Source: Alicycliphilus denitrificans K601
GTDB taxonomy: Bacteria; Pseudomonadota; Gammaproteobacteria; Burkholderiales; Burkholderiaceae_C
Assembly: GCF_000204645.1 (NCBI RefSeq)
Contig: NC_015423.1
Location: forward strand, 1-64,000
DNA length: 64,000 nucleotides
Direction: 5' to 3'
Position 1 is the stretch's first letter. The number at the start of each line of letters is the position of its first letter. Below are positions 9,161-17,879 of this stretch, piece after piece. The position numbers and the translations under genes were made by a program. Below the pieces are notes generated by a model, which worked only from the letters and a program-made list of their open reading frames with translations, made no database searches and was not told where the DNA came from.

Positions 9161-9209
9161 GGACGGCATTATACGTGCGAACTAACCTATTGCTTCCGCT
9201 GACAGGAAG
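9161..9209 (-). promoter_or_regulatory. Likely promoter and dyad for the response regulator
   Basis: On the reverse strand a perfect -10 TATAAT occupies 9173-9168. There is no good -35, and an interrupted dyad (CTTCC-N7-GGAAG, 9193-9209) lies where the -35 should be. That arrangement suits an activator site, possibly for the regulator itself. Confidence 0.4.
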
Positions 9210-9335
9210 TTATTTTTCTCCTGCATGGTATCATTTGGCCCCTTGTCGTGGGCATTTCATGCCTTTGGCAAGCTGGATTCGGCGGGTAAAGCGGGGCTGT
9301 CGGATGGGTGCCTCAACGCCACCTCCCACGATGAC

Positions 9336-9373
9336 AAACCTAGGCTAGATGCCTTGTCGCTCTAGGTTTTTTC
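9336..9373 (+). terminator. Rho-independent terminator before the T4SS operon
   Basis: An eight-base stem (AAACCTAG at 9336-9343 with CTAGGTTT at 9362-9369) is followed by a T run on the + strand. No protein gene reads into it from the left, because the 9006-9335 stretch holds no convincing coding sequence. It may end a short untranslated RNA or simply insulate the T4SS promoter. Confidence 0.55.
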
Positions 9374-9381
9374 TGTTATCG

Positions 9382-9416
9382 TGCTTTCATCGTGAAAGCA
9401 AGTTGACTGCTACAAT
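9382..9416 (+). promoter_or_regulatory. P2 operator and promoter of the T4SS operon
   Basis: A perfect palindrome, TGCTTTCA-N3-TGAAAGCA, occupies 9382-9400. It is followed by a good -10 box, TACAAT (9411-9416), so the palindrome overlaps the expected -35 region. Two other copies of this palindrome occur near 32843 and 53730, also ahead of operons. A repressor or activator bound here would control the whole T4SS operon. Confidence 0.6.
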
Positions 9417-9422
9417 ATCGCA

Positions 9423-9938
9423 ATGGGAAACGCCTCTATGTACTTCTCTGCACGCGCACTGATCGCGGCGGCATCGCTGATGATGCCGCTCGCTGCTTCT
9501 GCAACGTGCTGGGATGAGGCTGGGCGCGGCTACGGGATCGACCCCTTGCTGTTGAAGGCGATTGCCTGGAAGGAATCGCGCGGCTGGACGGGTGCAGTCG
9601 GCCCGAAGCTGAAAGACGGCAACCGCGCGCTGGGCCTCATGCAGATCAACACGATCCACCTGCCGAACCTCGCGCGCTTCGGCATCCGCCGTGAACACCT
9701 GTTCGACGCTTGCACCTCGCAGAAGGTGGGGGCCTGGGTTCTGGCCGACTGCATCCAGCGTTTCGGCGCTACCTGGAAGTCCGTGGGCTGCTACTACGCC
9801 GGCCCGGCATCGACCAATGTGAGCGCCCAGGTTGAGTACGTCCGCGACGTGCAGCGGTTCTACGAGGGCTACCGCAGACAGCAAGCCCACCAAATTTCAA
9901 CTTCACCGGCCCAAGTGGCCAGTTTCCAAGGGGATTGA
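9423..9938 (+). CDS. Lytic transglycosylase (VirB1-like)
   Basis: This 171-residue protein carries a signal peptide (cleavage near ASA-TCW, residue 26) and a lysozyme-like SLT domain. The catalytic glutamate is in AIAWKESRGW, followed by the conserved ALGLMQINTIH. It would open peptidoglycan for T4SS assembly. It is the first gene of the T4SS operon, directly after the P2 operator. The ATG at 9423 lies about where transcription should start from the TACAAT box, so a second ATG at 9438 may be the true start. The family call is firm. Confidence 0.9.
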   Translation: MGNASMYFSARALIAAASLMMPLAASATCWDEAGRGYGIDPLLLKAIAWKESRGWTGAVGPKLKDGNRALGLMQINTIHLPNLARFGIRREHLFDACTSQKVGAWVLADCIQRFGATWKSVGCYYAGPASTNVSAQVEYVRDVQRFYEGYRRQQAHQISTSPAQVASFQGD

Positions 9939-9939
9939 T

Positions 9940-10323
9940 ATGGCGTTGCCAGCCAAACCGTTTCGCATTTCTATCGTCTTTGCGCTGGCTGCTGCTGGCG
10001 TCACTGCTGCCAATGCGCAGTCACTGAACCAGCCCAACCCCCTGGATCGTCTCTCCGACGTGGTGCAGTTCGGCGTGCCCCGCGACACCAAGTTTGTGTT
10101 CTGCGACGGGGAAGACTGCCCGGAACGCTCCATCAAGCATCTGTACGTGCCGCCTCCACCGCCGCCTGCTGTCCAAGAGCCGGTCATGCCTGCGCCTCAA
10201 TCCATCCAGCCGCCCGAAGAACTTTCGCACGCGAAAGTCCCGGCCAAGAAAAAGCCACTGAAGAAGAAGCGGAAGAAGCCCGCGATTCAGTACGAATGCA
10301 AGCCTGTCAGCAAACCGAAGTGA
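9940..10323 (+). CDS. Exported proline/lysine-rich T4SS-linked protein
   Basis: This 127-residue protein has a signal peptide ending ANAQS, a segment with two cysteines (VFCDGEDCPERSIKHLY), a polyproline run and a strongly basic tail (KKKPLKKKRKKP). I do not recognise a family. The proline run and basic tail could span the periplasm and touch peptidoglycan or DNA. It sits between the transglycosylase and the pilin genes, so a role in pilus or wall interaction is plausible. A P1 palindrome lies within its coding sequence. Confidence 0.72.
   Translation: MALPAKPFRISIVFALAAAGVTAANAQSLNQPNPLDRLSDVVQFGVPRDTKFVFCDGEDCPERSIKHLYVPPPPPPAVQEPVMPAPQSIQPPEELSHAKVPAKKKPLKKKRKKPAIQYECKPVSKPK
10221..10238. 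repeat. P1 palindrome, AC centre
   Basis: Both arms are perfect (ACTTTCGC and GCGAAAGT) and the central two bases are AC. It lies within the coding sequence of the proline/lysine-rich exported protein, encoding Leu-Ser-His-Ala-Lys-Val. Confidence 0.75.
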
Positions 10324-10417
10324 TGGGCTTTCCGTCTTTGCGCATCCCCCTGGCGCAAGGCCCCACACGGGGAAATGCAGGGGTTCCAACCAACTTTCTA
10401 CGTAGGAGTTATTGAAG

Positions 10418-10750
10418 ATGAACGCAGCAATTCAAGCAGTCGATGTTCGCAAGGAAGCGGGCCAGTGGTTCAAGGCCCTGATGCTCGCCGGCCTGATCCT
10501 GGGTCTGATGATGCTGGCTTCCGGCGCATACGCCAGTGACGGCACGGAGTTCGACGCCGCCGTAACCAAGTGGGACGGCTGGGTGAAGGGCAACCTGGGC
10601 AAGCTGGCCGCCCTGATCGCCATCGGCGTGGGTTCCGTCGTCGCCGCCGTCAAGAAGGACTGGAGCTGGTTCTTCGGCGCGGTGGTGCTGTCGATGGGTA
10701 TCGGCGTGATCGTCGGCATCGTCAACGCCAGTTTCACGGCCGTCATCTAA
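10418..10750 (+). CDS. traA: F-type pilin precursor TraA
   Basis: This 110-residue prepilin has a long leader ending in ASGAYA, after which the mature chain begins SDGTEFD. The mature chain has two hydrophobic helices (LAALIAIGVGSVVAAV and FFGAVVLSMGIGVIVGIVN) separated by a short charged loop, KKDWS, as in F pilin. I chose the ATG at 10418 over the TTG at 10412 because of its spacing from GTAGGAG. It comes directly before traL, as in F. No TraQ- or TraX-like gene is visible, so pilin maturation may use the S26 peptidase gene downstream. Confidence 0.88.
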   Translation: MNAAIQAVDVRKEAGQWFKALMLAGLILGLMMLASGAYASDGTEFDAAVTKWDGWVKGNLGKLAALIAIGVGSVVAAVKKDWSWFFGAVVLSMGIGVIVGIVNASFTAVI

Positions 10751-10765
10751 GCGCAGGAGGTGGCC

Positions 10766-11059
10766 ATGTCCGAAAAAACGGATCTCTCTCACTACATCCC
10801 GCGCCGATTGGACGACGGAGCCAAATTCCTCTTTTGGGAAATGGACGTTGCCATGATCGGCCTCATGGGCGTGTTGGTTGGCATTGGCTCAGGCTTCCCG
10901 GTGATTGGGCTGTTCCTCGGTATTGGAGCGGCCTTTTTCTACGGGAAGCTGAAGGCTGGGAAGCATCCGGGCATGGCCACCCACCTCCTGTACTGGTTCA
11001 CCGGGTTTCCCGAGCCGAAAGAGCTGCCGGGTAGCCACATTCGAGAACTCAATGGATAG
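10766..11059 (+). CDS. traL: T4SS pilus assembly protein TraL
   Basis: This 97-residue inner-membrane protein has the TraL pattern: a short N-terminal segment YIPRRLDDGAKFLFWEMD, a hydrophobic hairpin (MIGLMGVLVGIGSGFPVIGLFLGIGAAFF) and a C-terminal stretch with LYWFTGFP. It corresponds to VirB3 of P-type systems and joins the pilus assembly platform. The ATG at 10766 follows an excellent CAGGAGG site. Its position between traA and traE is canonical. Confidence 0.92.
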   Translation: MSEKTDLSHYIPRRLDDGAKFLFWEMDVAMIGLMGVLVGIGSGFPVIGLFLGIGAAFFYGKLKAGKHPGMATHLLYWFTGFPEPKELPGSHIRELNG

Positions 11060-11073
11060 GGGCTACACGCGCT

Positions 11074-11667
11074 ATGGCACCAGATAAAGCAATCAATGAG
11101 CGGGACAAGTTGCAATCGCAAGTCCGCTTCCACCGCGCGATGAACGCGGGCCTGCTGGGCACTCTGTTTTTCGGGGTGCTGCTGCTGGGCTTCGTCGTCG
11201 TGCGCGACACAACCAAGATCGTGCCGCCTGAAGTTAAGCGGCCCTACGAGATTGGATCGAACTACGCCAATAAGGACTACCTGCTGGATATGGCCGGTTA
11301 TGTCCTGGGCACGGTGTTGACCGTCACGCCGGAGACGGTTGATTACAACAACAAGGTGATTCTCAAGATGGCCGACCCGGACGGCTACGCCGGGTTGAAG
11401 ACCGCGCTTGATGCGGCCGCAATGCGGCTCAAACAGGAGCGAGTCACCACTATTTGGGTTCCTCGCAAAGAGGAAGTCAGCGAGCAGGACAAGCGCGTGA
11501 AGGTCAGCGGAAAACTCAAGACCTTTATTGCCGACAAGCTCACTTCCGAACGCGAGAAGGACTATCTCGTTGAATTCACCATCACTACCTCGGGGCGTCT
11601 CTATGTTTCCAAGATCGAAGAAATCGTTAAGCGCGATCCTTCTGCTAACAAGCCTGCTGGCAACTGA
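11074..11667 (+). CDS. traE: T4SS core protein TraE
   Basis: This 197-residue protein is the VirB8-like component of F-type systems. It has a short cytoplasmic start, one membrane helix (LLGTLFFGVLLLGFVVVRDTTKIVPP) and a periplasmic domain. The family motif around IVPPEVKRPYEIG is present. Its 3' end overlaps the start of traK by 65 bp, which is longer than usual for this operon. Confidence 0.93.
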   Translation: MAPDKAINERDKLQSQVRFHRAMNAGLLGTLFFGVLLLGFVVVRDTTKIVPPEVKRPYEIGSNYANKDYLLDMAGYVLGTVLTVTPETVDYNNKVILKMADPDGYAGLKTALDAAAMRLKQERVTTIWVPRKEEVSEQDKRVKVSGKLKTFIADKLTSEREKDYLVEFTITTSGRLYVSKIEEIVKRDPSANKPAGN

Positions 11668-12340
11668 AGCAGGCGCAACGCAAGTCGTTGAGAACGCTGA
11701 CCGGGGCCACGTTCAAGTCAATATCTCGGTCAACGAAACCAACCGTCTCGCAATCGACGGGCGCCGCATTGCCAATGTGGTGCCCAGCGTGAAGGGCGTG
11801 CTGGCAGGCCAGAAGGACGAGGCCCTGGGGGCTTACTACTTCACGCTGGCCAGCGAGTCGCCCAACCAGGGCACGGTCACGGTTTTCGTGTCCGACGAGA
11901 AGGGCGTTACCTACAAGCTGATCCTCGTTCCGCGTCCGGTGGCCGGCGAGGAAATCATCATCCGGCCGCCGAGCGAGAAGGCTACGCCTTCGAGCCGCGC
12001 AGCCGCTGATGGCCGCACCGTCTCCTACCAGCGCCGCATCAAGGACTTGATGCTGGTGATGGCCGACGACGAGCTGAAGGACAGCGTTGAAACCATCCAG
12101 GTGAACAAGGAAGTGCCTTTGTGGAAAGAGGGGCGCTTGATCTTGGTGGCCAAGTACATGGATGGCGAAGTGGTGGGCGAGAAATACCGCCTGACCAACG
12201 TTTCCCCCTCCGAAATGCTGCTGGTCGAGCAGGAGCTTTACCGCCGTGGCGTGCGCGCCATTGCCGTAGAGCACCACACGCTGATGCAGGGCGACGGGAC
12301 GGACATCTACATCGTTCGGGAGCGCAAAGACAATGAGTGA
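11603..12340 (+). CDS. traK: T4SS secretin-like protein TraK
   Basis: This 245-residue protein has a signal peptide (LSAILLLTSLLATEAGA) and two beta-rich periplasmic domains typical of TraK, the VirB9 counterpart that forms the outer-membrane core complex with TraV and TraB. The ATG at 11603 lies well inside traE and was chosen because it begins the signal peptide. It ends in an eight-base overlap with traB. Confidence 0.92.
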   Translation: MFPRSKKSLSAILLLTSLLATEAGATQVVENADRGHVQVNISVNETNRLAIDGRRIANVVPSVKGVLAGQKDEALGAYYFTLASESPNQGTVTVFVSDEKGVTYKLILVPRPVAGEEIIIRPPSEKATPSSRAAADGRTVSYQRRIKDLMLVMADDELKDSVETIQVNKEVPLWKEGRLILVAKYMDGEVVGEKYRLTNVSPSEMLLVEQELYRRGVRAIAVEHHTLMQGDGTDIYIVRERKDNE

Positions 12341-13682
12341 GCCGAACGCACAAACAAAGAAACGCCAGATGATGCTCATCGGCGGGGCAGTGACCGGCAT
12401 TCTCGGTCTGGCCGGGGCTGGCATGTTCCTGTTCGACAGTGGCCCAGCACAGCACCGCGAAAAGCCCAAGACCGTCAGCATCACCGCACCGGGCACCGTA
12501 GATGACAAGGATGCGTGGCGTGCGCAGCAAGCGGCCAAGGAGAAGTCCAACGAAGCCTTGATCGGGGAAGTTAAGACCCAGCTCAAGGCCCAGGAGGAAC
12601 AGAACAAGAAGCTCGCGCAGGCGCTGGAGGAACTGAAGGCCAACAAGGCCGCAGCCGGTTCGGCTGGCAGCGCAACGGCTGCGAAGCCAGATGCTTCGGT
12701 TCTGGACAAGCCTTTGCCCATTGGCAACGGCACCGGGCCGGGCCAGCGTGTTCTCCAGTCACCGAACGGCAAGGGCGGGGCCACCACCCTAAACCAGCCG
12801 CTCAATCAGGTGGATGTGCCGGCGCGGCGGGAAGTGGAAATCATCACCTTCAACAATGCCGAGGGCAAGGGCGCAGCGGGCGCAGCCGTTGGCGGCGCTG
12901 GTGGCATCACCGAGGTGCTGGGCTTCCCAACCGACGAGAAGGCCAAGAAGTACGGCACCACCTCGGGCGGGGCAGACGGCAAGAAGCAGACCATCGAGTT
13001 TCTGCCGGCTGGCTCCTTTGTGCGCGTGGCCATGCTCAACGGCGTGGATGCGCCGACAGGCGGGCAAGCCCAATCGAACCCGCTGCCGGTGGCTTTCCAT
13101 GTGCTCGATGTCGCCAATCTGGCCAACAAGCACAAGCTGGACATCAAGGATTGCCGCATCGTGGCCGCCACCTGGGGCGATCTGTCCTCAGAGCGGATGA
13201 TGGGCCGCACCGAAACCCTGGCCTGCGTTATCAACGGCGAGGCCGTTGAAATGGCGATCAAGGGCCAAGTGATTGGGGAAGACGGCAAGGCTGGGGTTCG
13301 GGGCCGTCTCGTCACCAAGCAGGGCCAGTTGCTCGCCAATGCCCTGTTTGCCGGCGCGCTCAGTGGTATCGGCAAAGCCTTCCAGTCCTCCGCAACCATC
13401 ACCAGCACAGGCGGCGGCGGCATCACGCAAACCATCGACCCGGACAAGATCGGGCAAGCCGCTATCGGTGGTGGGGTAGGCAGCGCGGGCCAGCAGCTCG
13501 CTCAGTACTACCTCAAGGCTGCGGACAAGCTGTACCCCGTCATCGAAACCGATGGCGGCCGTACCGTCGAAATCCTCATCACCAAGGGCGCTGTTTATTC
13601 CGGCAAGGCGCTCGCCAAGGACGATTACCGGGGCCTCCTGAAGCGCACCGGCACCAACTCCAGGAGATACGAAGATGATTAA
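12333..13682 (+). CDS. traB: T4SS core channel protein TraB
   Basis: This 449-residue VirB10-like protein has one N-terminal membrane helix (MLIGGAVTGILGLAGAGMFLF), a coiled-coil segment (about residues 65-110), a long Pro/Gly/Ala-rich linker and a C-terminal beta-barrel domain with the pattern FLPAGSFVRVAMLNGVDAP. It spans both membranes and senses energy from the ATPases. It overlaps traK and the dsbC gene by a few bases on each side. Confidence 0.95.
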   Translation: MSEPNAQTKKRQMMLIGGAVTGILGLAGAGMFLFDSGPAQHREKPKTVSITAPGTVDDKDAWRAQQAAKEKSNEALIGEVKTQLKAQEEQNKKLAQALEELKANKAAAGSAGSATAAKPDASVLDKPLPIGNGTGPGQRVLQSPNGKGGATTLNQPLNQVDVPARREVEIITFNNAEGKGAAGAAVGGAGGITEVLGFPTDEKAKKYGTTSGGADGKKQTIEFLPAGSFVRVAMLNGVDAPTGGQAQSNPLPVAFHVLDVANLANKHKLDIKDCRIVAATWGDLSSERMMGRTETLACVINGEAVEMAIKGQVIGEDGKAGVRGRLVTKQGQLLANALFAGALSGIGKAFQSSATITSTGGGGITQTIDPDKIGQAAIGGGVGSAGQQLAQYYLKAADKLYPVIETDGGRTVEILITKGAVYSGKALAKDDYRGLLKRTGTNSRRYEDD

Positions 13683-14424
13683 ACGAGTGTTGACCCTCGC
13701 GCTGGCTGCTGCGCTGGCTGTTCCCGCATTTGCCCAAGATGAAGCGCCCGCGTCCGTGGTCGAGAAGTTCAAGACCATGTACCCGAAGACGACCTTCAAG
13801 GAAATTCGCAAGTCGCAAGTTTCCGGGCTGTATGAGGTAGTGATGGGCGAGAACATCGCCTACACCGACGAGTCGGGCCGCTACTTCATTTTCGGGCACC
13901 TGTTCGACATGCAGCAGCAAGTCGATCTGACTGCCCAGCGCAAGCTCGATAGCAAGAAAACCGAGTTCCCGGCACAGCAACTTGGCCAAGCGATCAAGAC
14001 GGTCAAGGGCGACGGCAGCCGAATCCTGGCCGTGTTCAGCGACCCGGATTGCCCCTACTGCAAGCAGTTGGAGGGCGAGCTGGCCCGCCTGGACAACGTG
14101 ACCATTTACACGTTCCTGTACCCGCTCGAATCGCTGCACCCGGAAGCCAAGACCAAGGCCGTCAGCGTGTGGTGCGCGCCGAACAAGGCGAAAGCCTGGA
14201 GCGAGCTGATGCTGGCCGGCAAGAAGCCCAAGCTGGTGGCCTGCAACAACCCCGTCAACGACAACTTGGTGCTGGGTTCCAAGCTGGGCGTGGTGGGCAC
14301 TCCTACCCTGATTGCCGCCGATGGCCGCGTCCTGCCTGGTTCCGCACCGGCCGAGAAGATCGACCAGTGGCTGAACGCCGGTAAGCCTGGCGCGCCGGCC
14401 GCTGCGCAGGAGGCAACCCAATGA
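13675..14424 (+). CDS. dsbC: DsbC-type disulfide isomerase of the T4SS operon
   Basis: This 249-residue protein has a signal peptide (ending VPAFA), an N-terminal dimerisation region and a thioredoxin fold with active site C126-P-Y-C129 (FSDPDCPYCKQLE) and cis-proline region GVVGTPTLI. It should isomerise disulfides in cysteine-rich T4SS proteins such as TraU, TraN and TraH. Plasmid DsbC proteins of this kind are known in F-type operons. It overlaps traB by eight bases and the next small gene by ATGA. Confidence 0.94.
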   Translation: MIKRVLTLALAAALAVPAFAQDEAPASVVEKFKTMYPKTTFKEIRKSQVSGLYEVVMGENIAYTDESGRYFIFGHLFDMQQQVDLTAQRKLDSKKTEFPAQQLGQAIKTVKGDGSRILAVFSDPDCPYCKQLEGELARLDNVTIYTFLYPLESLHPEAKTKAVSVWCAPNKAKAWSELMLAGKKPKLVACNNPVNDNLVLGSKLGVVGTPTLIAADGRVLPGSAPAEKIDQWLNAGKPGAPAAAQEATQ

Positions 14425-14570
14425 AGCGCACCGCCTTGATGTTTGGTGCCGGCGCGCTCGCCTTGGCCCTGACGGGCTGCGGTTCGCTCGCTGGCCGCGA
14501 CTGCGGCGCTTGCTGCAAGGGTGTCGGTTTCAGCGGCAGTGCCGCGCACGCATGGGAGGGAAGCAAATGA
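14421..14570 (+). CDS. Small cysteine-rich lipoprotein of the T4SS operon
   Basis: This 49-residue gene starts in an ATGA overlap with dsbC and ends in an ATGA overlap with traV, so translational coupling is likely. It has a clear lipoprotein signal (ALALALTGC, lipid cysteine at residue 20) and then only 30 residues, including the cluster CGACC. Three further cysteines next to a DsbC gene suggest a disulfide-bonded outer-membrane peptide. I do not recognise a family. It could be a small partner of TraV. Confidence 0.7.
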   Translation: MKRTALMFGAGALALALTGCGSLAGRDCGACCKGVGFSGSAAHAWEGSK

Positions 14571-15217
14571 AGGCACTGGCCTTGACCTTTGGCATCGGGG
14601 CCGTGGTGGCCCTATCCGGTTGCAGCAGCATGTCTGGCTTTGATGCGAAATCCGAATTCGCGTGCAAGGCCCCGGACGGCATCTTGTGCGAGTCGATGAG
14701 CGGCATCTACGCCAATGCCCAGGCGAAGAACCTGCCGGGCCAGCGCGTGAATGCGCGCGGCGAGGCTCCGGTGGAACTTTCGCAGGCGAAAGCCGGCAGC
14801 AACGTGATGACCAAGCCCATCTACTCGGGCACGCCGATCCGCAGCGCACCGCGCCTGCTTCGCGTCTGGTTCGCCCCGTGGGAAGACACCGATGGCGATC
14901 TGCACGACCAGTCCTACGTGTACCTGCCGGTCGATTCCGGCCGCTGGCTGATCGAGCACAACCGCCGCCGCATCCAGGACAACTACCGGCCGGTACGCGC
15001 CCCGTCGAATGTGACGGCCCAGGCTGCGCAGCCGCAAACGGCCGGCGCTGGCCAGCAACGGCAAAGCCCTGGCGTGCTGGGGCAGCAGCCAACGCCTCCC
15101 GCTGACAACGGGATGGAGTCTATCGGCGTCCGTCAAGACCGCATGAGCAACGAGCAAGCCACCGAGCTGCTGAACGGAATCATGCGCCCCGGCAACGTCA
15201 TCCCGGACAGCGAATAA
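14567..15217 (+). CDS. traV: T4SS outer-membrane lipoprotein TraV
   Basis: This 216-residue lipoprotein has the lipobox LSGC and the TraV pattern of spaced cysteines soon after (FACKAPDGILCESMSGIYANA). A mid-protein segment RVWFAPWEDTDGDLHDQSYVY is typical, and the C-terminal third is low-complexity. TraV (VirB7-like) anchors the TraK ring in the outer membrane. A P1 site is embedded at the codons for VELSQAKAG. Confidence 0.93.
   Translation: MKALALTFGIGAVVALSGCSSMSGFDAKSEFACKAPDGILCESMSGIYANAQAKNLPGQRVNARGEAPVELSQAKAGSNVMTKPIYSGTPIRSAPRLLRVWFAPWEDTDGDLHDQSYVYLPVDSGRWLIEHNRRRIQDNYRPVRAPSNVTAQAAQPQTAGAGQQRQSPGVLGQQPTPPADNGMESIGVRQDRMSNEQATELLNGIMRPGNVIPDSE
14776..14793. repeat. P1 palindrome, AG centre, in traV
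   Basis: The left arm ACTTTCGC is perfect; the right arm is GCGAAAGC, one outer mismatch to the dyad, and the centre is AG. It is within the traV reading frame. Confidence 0.6.
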
Positions 15218-15254
15218 GCATCGCTGGCCGGGCGGCCAACATGGAGAACATTCA

Positions 15255-17879
15255 ATGCAAGACAGCATGATGGACAAGCTAAAGGGTGCTGCCGCCCGGT
15301 TTTGGGACGAAACCGTGCTGGGCAACACCTCGGATGTCGGGAGCCAGCCGGCCCCCGTGGCGGCCGCCAACGAGGTGACGAGCCTCTATGGGCTGCACAG
15401 CATCCTCAAGTACGACCAATACGACCCCGACACGGGCCTTTTCTACAACGACAACTCGGTGGCCTTCTGCTTTGAAGTCATCGCGCAAACCGGCGCGGAC
15501 GACGACATGGCGAGCCGCCTCAATACGCTCTTTACCCCGGTGCCGCCGCACTACGGAATTCAGTGGTGCCTGTTCGGTAGCCCGGTGCTGGATGACCAGT
15601 TCCAAGCGTACATGGATCAACGCCATATCGCGGTGGACAACGGCAAGACCACGCCGTTCTTTCAGGAGCTGGCCAAGCGCCGCGTGGAGTACATCTACAA
15701 GGCAAAGGGCAAGCCGCTTTGGCCCAATGACAACTACGTGGTGAAGAACATCCGCCTGCTGTTCTCCATCACCAAAGCCGGTTCCTTCCGTGACGCCAAG
15801 CTGGTGGAGGAAATGTACGAGCTGCGCGAGACAGTGCGCGCTTCGCTGCGCACGGCAAGCCTGCCGTCCTTCCCCCTCGATGCTGACGGGCTGATTAGCT
15901 TCCTGTGGCCGATCCTCAACCCCGAAAGCATGTTCAGCAAGGAGCCGTTCCCCGATCTGCGCTACGACGACGGGAAATCCATCAAAAACCAAGTCACGGC
16001 CTTTGGCCAGCATGTGCGCGTGAAAGCCAACGAGCTGCTGTTTGGCCTGCCGCCCGAGAAGCAGGGCGACGAAGACAAGCGCATCGCCGTGCGTGGCTTC
16101 GGCGTGCTTCAGTACCCGCAGAAGAAAGAGCTGTGGGAGATGGCCAACATCATCGGTTCGTTTTTCGATGACGGCCTTCAATACCCGTGCCCATTCCTGG
16201 TGTGCGGTGGCGTCTTCACGCTTGACCCCAACGTGGTGGACGGCAAGGCTCAGATCAAGGCCGCACGCACCAAGCAAAACGCCAAGTCCAAGATGGCCGA
16301 GTTCCAGCCCGAGCTTCAGGCCCAGGCGAACGATTGGGACATCGTGCTGCACCAGCTCAACAACGGCGGCAGCATGTGCGAGCTGTACCACACGCTGCTG
16401 CTGTTCGCACCCAAGCGCGTCATCAACCGGGCAAGCCAAGTGGCCCTGAACGTGTGGCGCAGCGAACGCTTCACGATCTGCCCGCTGCAACTGCTGCAAC
16501 TGACGGCCCTGTATTCCAGCCTGCCCATGACGCTCACCGAGACGGTGCGCGACGACTTGCAGAAGCTACGCCTCATCACGTCCAAGACCACGGTGAACGC
16601 GGTGGACATGGCCCCGGTGATTGGCGAATGGAAGGGCGCAGGCGACCCGGTGATGATGTTCTTTGGCCGTCGTGGCACCCCTACCTTCCTCGACTTCTAC
16701 AGCAACCAGCAGGGCAACTACAACGTGTTCGTGGCGGGCGTGTCCGGTTCGGGCAAGTCCGTGACCATGAACGAAGTCGTTTCGGCCTATCGAGGTATTG
16801 GCGCGCGGGTGTGGGTGATCGACGTGGGCCGCAGCTATCAGAACCTGATCCGGCTCCAGAAAGGCACCTTCCTGGAGTTCACGCCGAGCACGAAGCTGTG
16901 CATCAATCCATTCACTTGGGTGGGCACTGACGACGAGCTGGATTTCAAGGCGGAAATGCGGATGCTCAAGCCGATGATCGGCCGCATGGCGTCCCCCAAT
17001 GCGCCGCTGACGGAATTCCAGTACGCGCTGATCGGGGAGGCGATTACCGCCGTCTGGCAAGACTACGGGCAGGACACCAACCCGACCCGCATCCGCGACT
17101 ACCTGTTGAGCAACATCAAGAACGAGTCGGGCAGCACCGAGCGCGTGGCCTACGAGCTGGCCAAGCAGCTCGCGCCGTTCACCAAGGATGGCGTCTATGG
17201 GGACTTCTTCAACGGCCGCGCCAACATCAGCTTGGACGCCGACATGGTGGGGCTGGAGCTGGAGGAACTGAAGAACGCTCCCGAGCTGCGCCGCGTGGTG
17301 CTGTTCGTGCTGACCTCGCGCATTGCCCACGACATGTATCTGACCCGCGACCGCAAGAAGCTGTGTCTGGTCGATGAGGCATGGCAGCTCCTGGGGGCTG
17401 ACAAGGAAACCGCAGAGTTCATCGAGGAAGGCTACCGCCGCGCCCGGAAGTACAACGGCATTTTTTGTGTGGGCACGCAAGGTATCGAAGACGCCTATAA
17501 AAATGATGCGGCCCAGGCGGCCTACAACAACGCCGACTGGAAGATTCTGCTGCGCCAAGACCGCAAGAACCTGGAAAAGCTGATCGAGGACGGCATGGTG
17601 AATTTCTCGCCGGCCGTGAAGCGGATGCTGCTGTCGCTGCGCACCGAGCGCGGCCGCTTCAGCGAAATGCTCATTTCCTCGCCCAACGGCGATTCCGTGG
17701 TGCGCCACATCCCCGATCCCTTCTCCCTGCTGATGGCTTCGACCAACGCGCAGGACTTCAACGAATGCAACGCGCTGCTGGAGCAGGGCCATTCCACGAT
17801 GGAAGCCCTGGAAATCATGCTGGCCCGCCGCACCCCTCAAGAACAACTGTCCCCGCGCCGGAGGAAAGATGACTACTGA
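15255..17879 (+). CDS. traC: T4SS ATPase TraC
   Basis: This 874-residue VirB4-family ATPase drives pilus assembly. Walker A is VSGSGKS near residue 497 and Walker B is LCLVDEAWQLLG near residue 703, followed by an arginine-rich segment (EEGYRRARKYNG) and the C-terminal motif LLRQDRKNLEKL. Its length matches F TraC (875 residues). A TraC-type N-terminal domain precedes the ATPase. It overlaps trbI by 11 bases. The family call is certain. Confidence 0.97.
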   Translation: MQDSMMDKLKGAAARFWDETVLGNTSDVGSQPAPVAAANEVTSLYGLHSILKYDQYDPDTGLFYNDNSVAFCFEVIAQTGADDDMASRLNTLFTPVPPHYGIQWCLFGSPVLDDQFQAYMDQRHIAVDNGKTTPFFQELAKRRVEYIYKAKGKPLWPNDNYVVKNIRLLFSITKAGSFRDAKLVEEMYELRETVRASLRTASLPSFPLDADGLISFLWPILNPESMFSKEPFPDLRYDDGKSIKNQVTAFGQHVRVKANELLFGLPPEKQGDEDKRIAVRGFGVLQYPQKKELWEMANIIGSFFDDGLQYPCPFLVCGGVFTLDPNVVDGKAQIKAARTKQNAKSKMAEFQPELQAQANDWDIVLHQLNNGGSMCELYHTLLLFAPKRVINRASQVALNVWRSERFTICPLQLLQLTALYSSLPMTLTETVRDDLQKLRLITSKTTVNAVDMAPVIGEWKGAGDPVMMFFGRRGTPTFLDFYSNQQGNYNVFVAGVSGSGKSVTMNEVVSAYRGIGARVWVIDVGRSYQNLIRLQKGTFLEFTPSTKLCINPFTWVGTDDELDFKAEMRMLKPMIGRMASPNAPLTEFQYALIGEAITAVWQDYGQDTNPTRIRDYLLSNIKNESGSTERVAYELAKQLAPFTKDGVYGDFFNGRANISLDADMVGLELEELKNAPELRRVVLFVLTSRIAHDMYLTRDRKKLCLVDEAWQLLGADKETAEFIEEGYRRARKYNGIFCVGTQGIEDAYKNDAAQAAYNNADWKILLRQDRKNLEKLIEDGMVNFSPAVKRMLLSLRTERGRFSEMLISSPNGDSVVRHIPDPFSLLMASTNAQDFNECNALLEQGHSTMEALEIMLARRTPQEQLSPRRRKDDY

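Noticed and set aside
9142-9348. A 68-codon + strand open frame before the T4SS operon
   Set aside because: There is no ribosome site and no domain, and it overlaps the response-regulator promoter region and a terminator.
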